From NCBI RefSeq assembly GCF_030653755.1, contig NZ_JAURYU010000046.1, forward strand, positions 1 through 64,000: DNA of 64,000 nt, written 5' to 3'. The translations under genes were made by a program, and so were the position numbers. Shown here piece by piece: positions 17,860 to 28,078 of this stretch (position 1 is the stretch's first letter; every line of letters starts with the position of its first letter). Origin of the DNA: Methylotenera sp. (lineage in GTDB: Bacteria; Pseudomonadota; Gammaproteobacteria; Burkholderiales; Methylophilaceae). The notes under the pieces are model-generated. The model had not been told where the DNA came from and searched no databases. It was given only the letters and a program-made list of their open reading frames with translations.

Positions 17860-18825
17860 ATGCTTAAACTGCCAGACAATTTAAGTATTAGTCCTGGTCC
17901 AGCACCAGTTGGTAGAGTATTACCAGTTTTATCATCTGACAGTATTGGCACTACATCACAAGAGTCAAGTGCAAGAGCGACTCAGTTTGCGCTAGGCCGT
18001 GAATATTCTGCTCAGGTTCTTTCAAGAGTGGACGACAAAGCTTTCTTGGTTAAAGTCGATAATGCAGTGTTGAAAATGGATTTAGGTAACGCTGCGCATG
18101 TGGGTCAATCTATTACGTTGAGATACGTTCAAGATGCTCCTGTTCCTACTTTTTTCTTTACACCACAAGCAGCTAAGCCTACAGATGGGTCTGCGTTACT
18201 AAGTCCTGCAGCACGATTAATTGGGCAATATTTACAAGAAGCAGAAAAGAGCGGTGTCTCCAATAAGTTTGAGGCGGCTGCTGTGGTTACTCAAAGCCCG
18301 AAAGACCCTCAAATGGTTGCCCAAGGATTGAGGCAAGCTGTTGCAAATAGCGGCTTATTCTATGAATCTCATTTAAGTGAGATGTTACAAGGTGGACGCA
18401 CCTTGGCTGCAGTGATGCAGGAGCCTCAGAATCAAACCCAAACTCAAGCACAAATTGCAACATTGACAACGCAGCAATTAGCAATACTTGAGCAGAATCG
18501 ACTTAATTGGCATGGTGAAGTGTGGCCAGGGCAGAAAATGGAATGGGATGTTTATTTAGAGGAGCGTGACGGTAAAGATGGTGAGAATGCTAATGAGGGT
18601 AACGACGATATTAGATCAGTAGTCAGTGAGATAAAATTAACTTTTCCACATTTGGGTGTGGTTGCTGCTAAGCTAACTATTGTTAATGGAAACGTATCAA
18701 TTAATTTGCGTGCGGAGCAGAGTGATACCTTAGATGTACTTAAGAGTAAAAGTCGAGTTTTGACGCAGGCTATTAGTGACAATGGTCTGCAACTAGAAGG
18801 TTTGGTTATTTCAGAGTATGAGTAA
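17860..18825 (+). CDS. FliK-like protein (hook-length control C-terminal domain)
   Basis: C-term WHGEVWPGQKMEWDVYLEERD...IKLTFPHLGVVAAKLTIVNGNVSINLRAEQSDTLDVLKSKSRVLTQAISDNGLQLEGLVISE. Confidence 0.7.
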   Translation: MLKLPDNLSISPGPAPVGRVLPVLSSDSIGTTSQESSARATQFALGREYSAQVLSRVDDKAFLVKVDNAVLKMDLGNAAHVGQSITLRYVQDAPVPTFFFTPQAAKPTDGSALLSPAARLIGQYLQEAEKSGVSNKFEAAAVVTQSPKDPQMVAQGLRQAVANSGLFYESHLSEMLQGGRTLAAVMQEPQNQTQTQAQIATLTTQQLAILEQNRLNWHGEVWPGQKMEWDVYLEERDGKDGENANEGNDDIRSVVSEIKLTFPHLGVVAAKLTIVNGNVSINLRAEQSDTLDVLKSKSRVLTQAISDNGLQLEGLVISEYE

Positions 18826-19177
18826 AGCCGCCGAAAGTAAGTTGTTAAATCCAGTTCTTGGACTTGCGCCAAATCCGCATGCTTCTCACAATCCTAATCA
18901 ACAAGCTATTGCACTGACATATGCTACTGGTGACTATGCGCCGCGAGTCGTTGCTAAAGGCCGTGGTTTAATTGCTGAGCAAATTATTGCTAGAGCAAAA
19001 CAGCACGATATTTTCGTGCATGAATCCAAGGATTTAGTTGCGCTATTAATGCAAGTGGACCTAGATGAGCACATTCCACCTGCACTTTATCAAGCAATTG
19101 CTGAAATTCTATCTTGGCTTTATCGTTTAGAAGAGGCTAAAGCCGATGCTGTGGATGAAGAGTTTTTTAAATCTTAA
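18818..19177 (+). CDS. EscU/YscU/HrcU-type, FlhB C-terminal-domain-like protein
   Basis: NPNQQAIALTYATGDYAPRVVAKGRGLIAEQIIARAKQHDIFVHESKDLVALLMQVDLDEHIPPALYQAIAEILSWLYRL. Confidence 0.88.
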   Translation: MSKAAESKLLNPVLGLAPNPHASHNPNQQAIALTYATGDYAPRVVAKGRGLIAEQIIARAKQHDIFVHESKDLVALLMQVDLDEHIPPALYQAIAEILSWLYRLEEAKADAVDEEFFKS

Positions 19178-19530
19178 ATTTGCATGCTCATAATATCTTG
19201 ATAGGCAGAAACCAATTTGTTGCGCACTTGAATAGTTGCTTGAAATGAGATGTTTGCTTTTTGCCCCGCGATCATGACATCTGACAAGCTAACGCTATCA
19301 TCGCCTAGCGCAAAGTTCTTACCTAATGTCTCAGCATTTTTTTGTACTTGGTTAACTTGATCCAAAGACGCTTTTAACGCATCTGCAAAGTCAATTTTCC
19401 CAGTACTCTTGTTTGCAATGATAGGGGATGTTAAATTTGCAATACCCTCTGTTTGTGGACGCTGTGCTGCTGCCCTCATTTGTGCAAGCATAGATTCTAT
19501 TCTGCTTGAATCAATACCACCTGCTTTCAT
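19174..19530 (-). CDS. fliE: Flagellar hook-basal body protein FliE
   Basis: FADALKASLDQVNQVQKNAETLGKNFALGDDSVSLSDVMIAGQKANISFQATIQVRNKLVSAYQDIMSMQI. Confidence 0.96.
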   Translation of the reverse strand: MKAGGIDSSRIESMLAQMRAAAQRPQTEGIANLTSPIIANKSTGKIDFADALKASLDQVNQVQKNAETLGKNFALGDDSVSLSDVMIAGQKANISFQATIQVRNKLVSAYQDIMSMQI

Positions 19531-19729
19531 GATTGACCTCCCATTAATATCTAACCTAAATTTCTCATTGCTAATTTAACATTGAATTCAAATATCAAGG
19601 TGGTAAATAAGAAGAGTAAAATCACTCTATTCTTAAGTTAGATGTGAGATGAAATTGGCATAATGTCAATTAACTAGTGGTTATACCGATTTGATTTGTA
19701 GTGATGTGTTTAGAGTTTAATGGAGAAAC

Positions 19730-21373
19730 GTGATGGCAGCAGCTGACGCCACCTTGGTGAGTGAGGGTAGTTCTGGCGTATTCGCACAGATGGGAAGTAA
19801 GCTACTCCTAGTAGCAGGTATTGCTGCAGTGATAGCTGTAATGGTTGTATTTTGGTTATGGAGTCAGCAGCCTGACTATCGAGTTCTGTTTTCGAATTAC
19901 TCAGATAAGGACGGCGGTTCAATTGTGGCTGCACTAGAAAAACTGAATGTTCCTTATAAGTTTTCTGACAGTGGCACGGCAATTATGGTACCTGCGGCAC
20001 AAGTGCATCAAGTTAGGTTGAAGCTTGCCGCAGATGGTTTGCCTAGAGGTGGCAATATCGGCTTTGAGTTGTTGGAAAATCAGAAATTTGGTGTGTCTCA
20101 GTTTGTTGAACAAGTCAATTTTCAGCGTGGTTTAGAGGGTGAGTTAGAGCGTAGTATTCAATCTATCGCTGCAGTCGATGTGGCGAGAATTCATTTGGCA
20201 ATTCCAAAGCCGTCGGTTTTTGTGCGTGATCAACAAAAGCCTACCGCATCTGTATTATTAAATCTTCGCCCTGGCAGAACATTAGATGCTCAGCAGGTGA
20301 GTGCGGTCGTGCATTTGGTGGCAAGTAGTGTCCCTAATTTACCCATAGCGAATGTCACTGTGGTTGATCAAAATGGCAATTTACTTTCAGATACCACTAA
20401 AAAGCTAGGCGCAAAAAACCTAGATCCAGAGCAGTTGAAATATGTTGAAGAGATTCAACAGAGCATCGTTAAGCGTGTTGAGTCAATTATCAGTCCAATG
20501 GTGGGGCTTAAAAATGTACGTGCTGAGGCAAGCGCTGAGATAGATTTTTCAGTACAGGAGCAGGCTGCTGAAACTTACAAGCCGAATCAGCAACCAGATG
20601 CTGCGGCCGTTCGCAGTATGCAAAGTAATGAAACGCAATCAGTAAATGGCGATACAGCAGGTATACCAGGTGCGCTTTCTAATCAGCCACCACCGGCTGC
20701 TACTGCTCCGATTACTACAGAGGGTGGTGACGATGCTAATGGACAATCTGCAGCCAATCCAACACCAATCAATAGTGAAAAAAATCTCACAACTAACTAT
20801 GAGGTTGATAAAACGGTGAGTTACAGGCAGCAGCCGATGGGTGGAATCAAGCGCTTAAATGTTGCTGTGGTGGTTAATAATATGCCCGTGATTGATAAAA
20901 AGACGGGTAATGTTAGTTATAGAGCATTAACTGAAGCAGAAAAAACTCAAATTAATGATCTTGCTATGCAAGCAATGGGTTTCAATCGAGAACGCGGGGA
21001 TTCGCTCACGATTGTTAATACACCATTTGCAGGTGAACCTGAGCAAGTGTTGCCGGCTATTCCTCTTTGGGAGAATCCACGTGTGATTGAAAATGCTAAA
21101 GATGTGTTACGTTTCCTGGTTGGTATAATCGCTTTATGGATTATTTATCGCAAGGCTTTAAAGCCATTATTGAATAAGTTAACGACGCCACCAACAAGGG
21201 CGGCTAATCAAAACGAAGCGCCTGATACTGTTGTTAATATCAGTGAGGATGGTAGTGTTTCAACTAGCAAGCCAGCATATGAGCAAAAAATAGAGACGGC
21301 AAAACAACTCGCGAAAGATAATCCTAGAATGGTGGCGAGTGTGGTGGCTAACTGGACAAACGGAAACGAGTAA
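19730..21373 (+). CDS. fliF: Flagellar MS-ring protein FliF
   Basis: PDYRVLFSNYSDKDGGSIVAALEKLNVPYKF; RQQPMGGIKRLNVAVVVN. Confidence 0.97.
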   Translation: MMAAADATLVSEGSSGVFAQMGSKLLLVAGIAAVIAVMVVFWLWSQQPDYRVLFSNYSDKDGGSIVAALEKLNVPYKFSDSGTAIMVPAAQVHQVRLKLAADGLPRGGNIGFELLENQKFGVSQFVEQVNFQRGLEGELERSIQSIAAVDVARIHLAIPKPSVFVRDQQKPTASVLLNLRPGRTLDAQQVSAVVHLVASSVPNLPIANVTVVDQNGNLLSDTTKKLGAKNLDPEQLKYVEEIQQSIVKRVESIISPMVGLKNVRAEASAEIDFSVQEQAAETYKPNQQPDAAAVRSMQSNETQSVNGDTAGIPGALSNQPPPAATAPITTEGGDDANGQSAANPTPINSEKNLTTNYEVDKTVSYRQQPMGGIKRLNVAVVVNNMPVIDKKTGNVSYRALTEAEKTQINDLAMQAMGFNRERGDSLTIVNTPFAGEPEQVLPAIPLWENPRVIENAKDVLRFLVGIIALWIIYRKALKPLLNKLTTPPTRAANQNEAPDTVVNISEDGSVSTSKPAYEQKIETAKQLAKDNPRMVASVVANWTNGNE

Positions 21374-21378
21374 TATAA

Positions 21379-22377
21379 ATGAGTGATGCGGGTGTGATGA
21401 GAAGTGCAGTTTTAATGCTGGCGCTAGGTGAAGATGAAGCTGCGGAGGTCATGAAATTTCTCAGCCCCAAAGAGGTACAAAAGCTTGGGGCGGCTATGGC
21501 AACATTAAAATCTGTGGGGCGTGAGCAAGTAGAGACGGTAGTGAGTGATTTTTTAGCAGAAGCTGAGATGAGTAGTAATTTGGGCCTTGATTCAGACGAA
21601 TATATTCGATCAGTCCTTACTAAAGCGCTGGGAGATGATAAGGCATCTAGTTTACTTAACCGTATTTTACAAACTAGAGATGCTAGTGGTATTGAAAGCT
21701 TAAAGTGGATGGATGCGCATACGGTGGCTGAGTTTATTAAAAATGAACATCCACAGATTATCGCTACTATCTTAGTGCATTTAGAACCTGATCAAGTTGC
21801 AGAGATTTTTGGGCACTTTACTGATCGTTTACGTCAGGATGTGATGTTGCGAATTGCAACGCTTGATGGTGTTAAACCTGTCGCGTTGCGTGAGCTTAAT
21901 GAAGTAATGACGAAGTTACTGACTGGTAATGAAAACATCAAAAAACAAACCATGGGTGGTGTAAAAGTTGCTGCCAATATTATGAACTTCATGAACGGTG
22001 AGACAGAGGCTGTTGTGTTAGAAGGACTTAAAAATTATGACGATGACATGGCTCAGCGCATTATGGATGAGATGTTTGTATTCGATAATATTATGGATAT
22101 TGATGATAAAGGTATTCAGGTGATGTTGAGAGAGGTTCAATCAGAAACGTTAATTATTGCGCTTAAAGGCACTACAGAAGAAATGCGTGAAAAAATATTT
22201 AAAAATATGTCGTCTCGTGCAGCTGAGATGATGCGTGAAGATTTAGAGTCAAAAGGACCTGTTAAGCTTTCAGAGGTTGAGGCGCAACAGAAGCAAATAT
22301 TACAAATTGTTCGCAGGCTAGCAGATGAAGGGCAAATTCAGCTGGCTGGTAAAGGCGGCGATGATCAATATGTATAA
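21379..22377 (+). CDS. fliG: Flagellar motor switch protein FliG
   Basis: ALGEDEAAEVMKFLSPKEVQKLGAAMATL; EHPQIIATILVHLEPDQVAEI; C-term LADEGQIQLAGKGGDDQYV. Confidence 0.98.
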   Translation: MSDAGVMRSAVLMLALGEDEAAEVMKFLSPKEVQKLGAAMATLKSVGREQVETVVSDFLAEAEMSSNLGLDSDEYIRSVLTKALGDDKASSLLNRILQTRDASGIESLKWMDAHTVAEFIKNEHPQIIATILVHLEPDQVAEIFGHFTDRLRQDVMLRIATLDGVKPVALRELNEVMTKLLTGNENIKKQTMGGVKVAANIMNFMNGETEAVVLEGLKNYDDDMAQRIMDEMFVFDNIMDIDDKGIQVMLREVQSETLIIALKGTTEEMREKIFKNMSSRAAEMMREDLESKGPVKLSEVEAQQKQILQIVRRLADEGQIQLAGKGGDDQYV

Positions 22378-22388
22378 GGTAGAATTGC

Positions 22389-23063
22389 ATGGCTAATGCA
22401 AATACTCCTAAAGAACAGCAAAGTGCTTATGAGCGCTGGGAGATGGCTTCGTTCTCTGATGTTAATTATGAGCGCAATAGAGGAATTTCAGCTAATAATC
22501 AGCCTAAAAAAAAGGACATGTCATCTGTAAACCCAGCAGAAATAGCGCAGGTCTTTGAATCTACTCGCAAAGATGCTTACAAAAAAGGAATGCAGGAGGG
22601 GTTTGCCGCAGGAATGGCTCAGGCGAGAGAGTTAGCACAAGTTGAAAAGGCGCAGTTCATGCAATTGATGAATGCGTTTGCTAGCGCCTTGGAGAGTGCG
22701 GATGAGCAGATTGCTGAAGATGTACTTTCTTTAGCGTTAGATATCGCTAAGTCTATGCTGAAAATTAAGCTTGATGTTGATAAAAAAGTATTACTGCCTG
22801 TGGTGTTGGATGCAATTCATTATTTACCACATATTCAAAGGCCAGCTAGGATTCTGGTGCACCATGAGGATATGCATCTGTTACGTGAACACATGGCTGA
22901 TGAAATTACCAATGATCATTGGCAGATACATGAGGATAGCAATATTGAACGTGGTGGGTGTTTGGTTGAGACTGGTGCAAATCAAGTAGATGCTACCAAT
23001 CAAACGCGCTGGAAAAGAATTACTGAAGCATTAGCTAAGAATAATGATTGGTTACTTCCATGA
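22389..23063 (+). CDS. fliH: Flagellar assembly protein FliH
   Basis: [44 protein letters not shown]. Confidence 0.93.
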   Translation: MANANTPKEQQSAYERWEMASFSDVNYERNRGISANNQPKKKDMSSVNPAEIAQVFESTRKDAYKKGMQEGFAAGMAQARELAQVEKAQFMQLMNAFASALESADEQIAEDVLSLALDIAKSMLKIKLDVDKKVLLPVVLDAIHYLPHIQRPARILVHHEDMHLLREHMADEITNDHWQIHEDSNIERGGCLVETGANQVDATNQTRWKRITEALAKNNDWLLP

Positions 23064-24508
23064 GTGATGAAGTGCTCGATTTTGCTGAAAATAAGCATTT
23101 AAACGTGCATCAGCAACGCTGGAGCGATCACATTCGGGATTGTAAAGAGATTTTACGTATCGTTGAACCCTTAGAAGTTGCTGGTCGTATTGTAAAACTT
23201 ACTGGGTTGGTCATGGAGGCCGTAGGAATTAAGTTGCCAATTGGCAGCGCATGTTACGTCCCACTTGCGGAAGGTAGGCGTGTTGAGGCAGAAGTGGTTG
23301 GCTTCGATGGCGAGCGAATGCTCCTGATGCCACAAAGTAGCGTCGATGGTATTACACCAGGTGCAAAAGTGTTTGCATTAGAGGTGGCTGAGAGTTTACC
23401 CAAGCCACATCATGGACAACCCCCTCGCCGTCGTGCAACAGACCGGGCACGTCATTTACCGGTTGGTGTTGAATTGCTCGGTAGGGTAGTTGATGGTGCA
23501 GGAAATCCATTAGATGATTTAGGTGCAATTAATCCAACTCAAAGTTCTGCATTAAATGCTAGGCCGATGAACCCTTTAATGCGTGCCCCAATAGAGCATG
23601 TGCTGGATGTTGGCGTTCGTGCCATTAACAGCATGCTCACTGTAGGTCGTGGTCAGCGCATGGGTTTATTTGCAGGTTCTGGCGTAGGTAAGAGTGTTCT
23701 GCTCGGGATGATGGCGCGCTACACCACTGCGGATGTTATCGTCGTGGGGCTAATCGGTGAGCGAGGTCGAGAGGTTCAAGAGTTTATTGAGCAGATTTTA
23801 GGTCCTGAAGGTCTTGCTCGCTCAGTTGTTGTAGCTGCGCCAGCTGATGCTCCTGCATTAATGCGCTTGCAAGGTGCAAGTTATGCTACCACTATTGCTG
23901 AAAGTTTTCGTAACGAAGGCAAAAATGTATTATTGATTATGGATTCATTAACTCGTTATGCGATGGCACAACGTGAAATTGCATTAGCGATTGGTGAGCC
24001 TCCAGCTACCAAAGGCTATCCGCCTTCAGTTTTTGCCAAGTTACCTGCGTTGGTTGAGCGGGCTGGTAACGGACGTCGTGGCGAGGGCTCCATTACTGCA
24101 TTTTATACTGTACTCACCGAGGGTGATGATCAACAAGACCCTATTGCTGATGCAGCGCGTGCTATTTTAGATGGCCATATTGTATTAAGCCGTAGTTTAG
24201 CGGAAAGTGGACATTATCCTGCGATTGATGTTGAGCAATCAATAAGTCGTGCTATGCATAATATTACTAGCCCTGATCATCAGAAGTTGGCGCGTAAGTT
24301 AAAGCAACTGAACTCGCGCTATGCGCGTAGTGTTGATTTGATTAATGTTGGCGCCTATGAGGCTGGTAGTGATGCGGTGTTAGATATGGCGATATCCAAG
24401 CATGAGTTAATAGAGCGATTTTTACAGCAAGATGTATCTGAACGTTCAGATTGGGAAGAGAGTCTACATTTTTTAGAAGCGGTACTTCATGGTGTTCCAT
24501 TAAGTTAA
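23060..24508 (+). CDS. fliI: Flagellum-specific ATPase FliI
   Basis: Walker [42 protein letters not shown] 23060 preferred over TTG 23048. Confidence 0.97.
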   Translation: MSDEVLDFAENKHLNVHQQRWSDHIRDCKEILRIVEPLEVAGRIVKLTGLVMEAVGIKLPIGSACYVPLAEGRRVEAEVVGFDGERMLLMPQSSVDGITPGAKVFALEVAESLPKPHHGQPPRRRATDRARHLPVGVELLGRVVDGAGNPLDDLGAINPTQSSALNARPMNPLMRAPIEHVLDVGVRAINSMLTVGRGQRMGLFAGSGVGKSVLLGMMARYTTADVIVVGLIGERGREVQEFIEQILGPEGLARSVVVAAPADAPALMRLQGASYATTIAESFRNEGKNVLLIMDSLTRYAMAQREIALAIGEPPATKGYPPSVFAKLPALVERAGNGRRGEGSITAFYTVLTEGDDQQDPIADAARAILDGHIVLSRSLAESGHYPAIDVEQSISRAMHNITSPDHQKLARKLKQLNSRYARSVDLINVGAYEAGSDAVLDMAISKHELIERFLQQDVSERSDWEESLHFLEAVLHGVPLS

Positions 24509-24549
24509 ATTTTGGAGCTATCTAAACAGGTATTAGTGGGAGTATCTTA

Positions 24550-24996
24550 ATGACGACAAAATCTGGCAATGTGTTAAAAATGTTAGAGGAAATAGCCACC
24601 AAAGAAGTTGAGTTGGCTACTGAGGCATTAGCAAAAGCAATGAAAGTGGTAGATGAGGCACAAGATAAATACGATATGTTATTAGAGTATCGTAAGGGCT
24701 ATCAGGATAATTTAAATGCAAATCTATCTAAAGGCATGAGTGCTGAGGCTTATCAAAACTTCCAAAACTTTTTTAAAAAGCTTGATCATGCCATTACTGG
24801 ACAGAAAGAAGTGGTGGTGTTTGCTGAGCAGCAAGTGAAAGTACATCGAACATTGTGGCAAGAAAGTCAACGTAAGAAGCTTTCTTACGATGTGCTCATA
24901 TCTCGTTCAGATAAGCGTGCGGTTAAAGTAGAGCAAAAAAGAGATCAGAAAATGATGGATGAGTTCGCAACCCGAATGGCGCGAACAAAGCGTTAA
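24550..24996 (+). CDS. fliJ: Flagellar export protein FliJ
   Basis: Coiled-coil ~148 aa protein after fliI, AEAYQNFQNFFKKLDHAITGQKEVVVFAEQQV. Confidence 0.88.
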   Translation: MTTKSGNVLKMLEEIATKEVELATEALAKAMKVVDEAQDKYDMLLEYRKGYQDNLNANLSKGMSAEAYQNFQNFFKKLDHAITGQKEVVVFAEQQVKVHRTLWQESQRKKLSYDVLISRSDKRAVKVEQKRDQKMMDEFATRMARTKR

Positions 24997-25092
24997 ACTT
25001 TTAGAATTGACGATGATTAGGTCCTTATTTTAATGAATTGAACAGGCGGCCTCTCATTTAGAATGAAGTTATTATTAAATAGGTGAATTAGC

Positions 25093-26394
25093 ATGCAAAC
25101 ACTTCCAACATCAGTATCGCAAACAAAAGCGCTTAGCTTGGCTGATGTCGCGAATCAGAATGGGGCGCAAGTTAATAAATCTTCAACAGAAAATGCTAAA
25201 AAATCTTTTCAGGCTGAGCTGAATAGGCAAGTTCGATTCAAACAAAATCAGGCACAAACAAAGCAAGAGAAAGGTGCTGAATCTCTAAAGAATCAAGCAC
25301 AACAAAAGTCATCTGTAAAAAATAAGTCTGAAGATGATAAGGCACAATTCTCAGCTAATCAAGATTTAAGCAGTAACCAAAGTGAAAATTCCTTTTTGAT
25401 AGACTTGAGTAAGCAACTGGAAGCGGCCCGTGATTTATCTGGCAAGGTTGTATTGGATGAAGTTAAAGATTTGTCTCAAGATGTTATAACAGCGAATGCA
25501 ACAGATAAAGAACCTGCTACCTCTAATTTAATTTCAACACTAGGCATTTTTTCTGGGCAAGCATTGCAAAATAACACAAATGCCTTAGAAGCATCTTCTG
25601 AGGCTGGATCTAAACTAGAAACAACAGCAGATTTGCTAGCATCACAAAAAAACTTGATGCCTACATTAAATGGTTCAAGTAAGCTTGCTCCGGGAGCTAC
25701 AAAGCAAGACGATACTTCTCAGATCGTTGATGATGTGATGGCAAAACCGCAAAATGAGAAACTAGTAGACGTTTTAGCATCTAAAACTGAATCAAAGTTG
25801 GTTGCGGAAGAATTGGCTTTTAATAAGGCTATGGCAAACGTAGCTACAAAAGAGTTACCTGTTAAAGATGCATCGTCCAACATCATTCAGACACAAGCGG
25901 CAACTGTCAGTGCTGTACAAACTAACAGTAGTCTTGCATCTCAACAATTGGCTAGTGCAAATCTAATTAATGTATATCCTGGTAAGTCAGGCTGGGATCA
26001 AGCCATTAGCCAAAAAGTCGTATGGATGCTAGGTGCTGGTCAGCAGTCAGCTTCACTTACATTAAATCCGCCAGATTTAGGCCCATTAAAAGTAGTGATT
26101 AATGTACATAATGATCAAGCGGATACCACATTTATTTCAGATAATGATGAAGTTAGAAAAGCGCTTGAAAGCGGAATGTCGCATTTGAGAGATAAAATGA
26201 GCGAATCAGGCATTCAATTAGGACAGGCTAATGTGAGTACCAGTCAGCAATCGCAACAGGAGTTCCAGCAAGCTGCCCAAAATAGAGTAAATCAAAACGT
26301 TAAAAATCAAATAAATGAACCAGCAGTAGAGGGCGGTGATCAGGCTAGAGTAACTGTACGCGTTTCTGATGGGTTAGTTGATACCTTTGCTTAG
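25093..26394 (+). CDS. fliK: Flagellar hook-length control protein FliK
   Basis: C-term ASLTLNPPDLGPLKVVINVHNDQADTTFISDNDEVRKALESGMSHLRDKMSESGIQLGQANVS. Confidence 0.92.
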   Translation: MQTLPTSVSQTKALSLADVANQNGAQVNKSSTENAKKSFQAELNRQVRFKQNQAQTKQEKGAESLKNQAQQKSSVKNKSEDDKAQFSANQDLSSNQSENSFLIDLSKQLEAARDLSGKVVLDEVKDLSQDVITANATDKEPATSNLISTLGIFSGQALQNNTNALEASSEAGSKLETTADLLASQKNLMPTLNGSSKLAPGATKQDDTSQIVDDVMAKPQNEKLVDVLASKTESKLVAEELAFNKAMANVATKELPVKDASSNIIQTQAATVSAVQTNSSLASQQLASANLINVYPGKSGWDQAISQKVVWMLGAGQQSASLTLNPPDLGPLKVVINVHNDQADTTFISDNDEVRKALESGMSHLRDKMSESGIQLGQANVSTSQQSQQEFQQAAQNRVNQNVKNQINEPAVEGGDQARVTVRVSDGLVDTFA

Positions 26395-26501
26395 TTGTAC
26401 TTTCTTCAGTTAATCAATGTCATTACTTGGTTAAGTATCAATCTAAAGTGTTTTTCCCTCTCTTATTCCAGTATCTGGTAGTTTAATTTTTTTGCATAAT
26501 G

Positions 26502-26535
26502 TAGCCATAATATGGCTATGACTGCATAATATGCA
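26502..26535. promoter_or_regulatory. Two adjacent palindromes upstream of fliL
   Basis: TAGCCATAATATGGCTA (26502-26518) and TGCATAATATGCA (26523-26535) share CATAATATG core, centres 19 bp apart. Confidence 0.4.
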
Positions 26536-26562
26536 ATCATAGTTAAATTAAAGGGAAAATAG

Positions 26563-27054
26563 ATGGCTCAAGATCCGAAACAAGAATCAGAAGAAGCGGC
26601 TCCTGCCTCAAAGAAAAAACTTATCATCATCATTGCTGCATTGGTTTTGGTAATTGGAGGTGGCGGTGGCGCGTGGTTTTTCATGCAACAAAAATCAGAC
26701 GTAAAAAAAGTAGAGGTTAAAAAAGAAGAGCCGATAAAAGCGCCTGTATTTTTAGCTCTTGATACATTTACAGTCAATTTGCAACCAGACCCAGATGAAA
26801 GGTTTCTGCAGGTTGATATATCATTACAAGTTGCGAGTCCTGAAGTCGCAGAAGCTATTAAACTACATATGCCTTCAGTTAAAAATCGTTTATTACTATT
26901 GCTAACGAGCAAAAGTGCTGCTGAGATATCAACGCTAGAGGGTAAGCAAGATTTGAGTAAAGAAATTATTGATGAGGTATCAAAACCATTCCCCCCTAAC
27001 ACCAAGCCACAAGAAGTTTTGGATGTATTTTTTACTTCGTTTGTAGTTCAATAA
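26563..27054 (+). CDS. fliL: Flagellar basal body-associated protein FliL
   Basis: N-term TM KKLIIIIAALVLVIGGGGGAWFFM; FTVNLQPDPDERFLQVDISLQV. Confidence 0.95.
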   Translation: MAQDPKQESEEAAPASKKKLIIIIAALVLVIGGGGGAWFFMQQKSDVKKVEVKKEEPIKAPVFLALDTFTVNLQPDPDERFLQVDISLQVASPEVAEAIKLHMPSVKNRLLLLLTSKSAAEISTLEGKQDLSKEIIDEVSKPFPPNTKPQEVLDVFFTSFVVQ

Positions 27055-27073
27055 CTCATGCTAAGTTTACATT

Positions 27074-28078
27074 ATGGCTGATAAGTTTTTATCACAAGAT
27101 GAAGTTGATGCCCTCCTAAAAGGGGTCGGTGGCGATCAGGATGACGATAAGTCTGCCTCTGAAACCGAGGGTGTGCGTGACTATAATTTGGCCACGCAGG
27201 AGCGTATTGTACGTGGGCGTATGCCTACGTTGGAAATTATTAATGAGCGTTTTGCACGTCTAGTTCGTATTGAGTTGTTTAATTTTTTAAGAAGAACTGT
27301 AGAGGTCTCAGTTGGGCCTGTACGTATTACTAAATACAGTGACTTCATTCGTAATCTAGTGGTACCTACCAATTTAAATCTTGTTCAAATGAAACCGTTG
27401 CGCGGTACTGCACTGATGGTGTTTGATCCAACCTTGGTTTTTTTGGTTGTGGATAATATGTTTGGTGGTGATGGACGGTTTCATACGCGAGTAGAGGGTC
27501 GAGATTTTACTCAGACTGAACAACGTATTATTCAACGTATTTTACATATTGTTTTTGAGACCTATGCAAAATCATGGGAGCCTGTGTATCCAATAGAGTT
27601 TGAATATTTGCGTTCAGAAATGAATACGCAGTTTGCAAATATCGCTACACCTAATGAAGTGGTCGTCGTTACAACTTTTAATGTTGAGCTTGGGCCAGCC
27701 AACGGCGAGATTCATTTTTGCATGCCATATTCGATGGTTGAGCCTATTCGAGATTTATTAACTTCACCATTACAGGGCGAGGTGCTTGGTGCGGATAAGC
27801 GTTGGGTAAAACTCATGACTCAACAAGTGCAGGCTGCAGAAATTGAAATTGTTACTGACTTGGCCACCACCAGCATGCGGTTGGGTGAAGTGCTTAATAT
27901 GAAAGTTGGCGATGTAATACCAATAAGCATGGAAGATGCCATTGAAGCTAAAGTAGATGGTGTCCCCGTGATGCTTTGTAAATACGGATTGTTTAATGGG
28001 CAATATGCATTGCGCGTTGAAAAACTTTTGAGATCAAACTCTACGGAATATATTAAAGGAGAACCTTATGGCGACTGA
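27074..28078 (+). CDS. fliM: Flagellar motor switch protein FliM
   Basis: DKFLSQDEVDALLKGV; FARLVRIELFNFLRRTVEVSV; PTNLNLVQMKPLRGTALMVFDP. Confidence 0.98.
   Translation: MADKFLSQDEVDALLKGVGGDQDDDKSASETEGVRDYNLATQERIVRGRMPTLEIINERFARLVRIELFNFLRRTVEVSVGPVRITKYSDFIRNLVVPTNLNLVQMKPLRGTALMVFDPTLVFLVVDNMFGGDGRFHTRVEGRDFTQTEQRIIQRILHIVFETYAKSWEPVYPIEFEYLRSEMNTQFANIATPNEVVVVTTFNVELGPANGEIHFCMPYSMVEPIRDLLTSPLQGEVLGADKRWVKLMTQQVQAAEIEIVTDLATTSMRLGEVLNMKVGDVIPISMEDAIEAKVDGVPVMLCKYGLFNGQYALRVEKLLRSNSTEYIKGEPYGD

Noticed and set aside
19640-19710. Possible sigma54 (TTGGCATAATGTCAATT) or sigma28 (ACCGATTT) promoter between fliE and fliF
   Set aside because: The -12 GC element is missing for sigma54 and the -35 match for sigma28 is only about 4/8; too weak to call.
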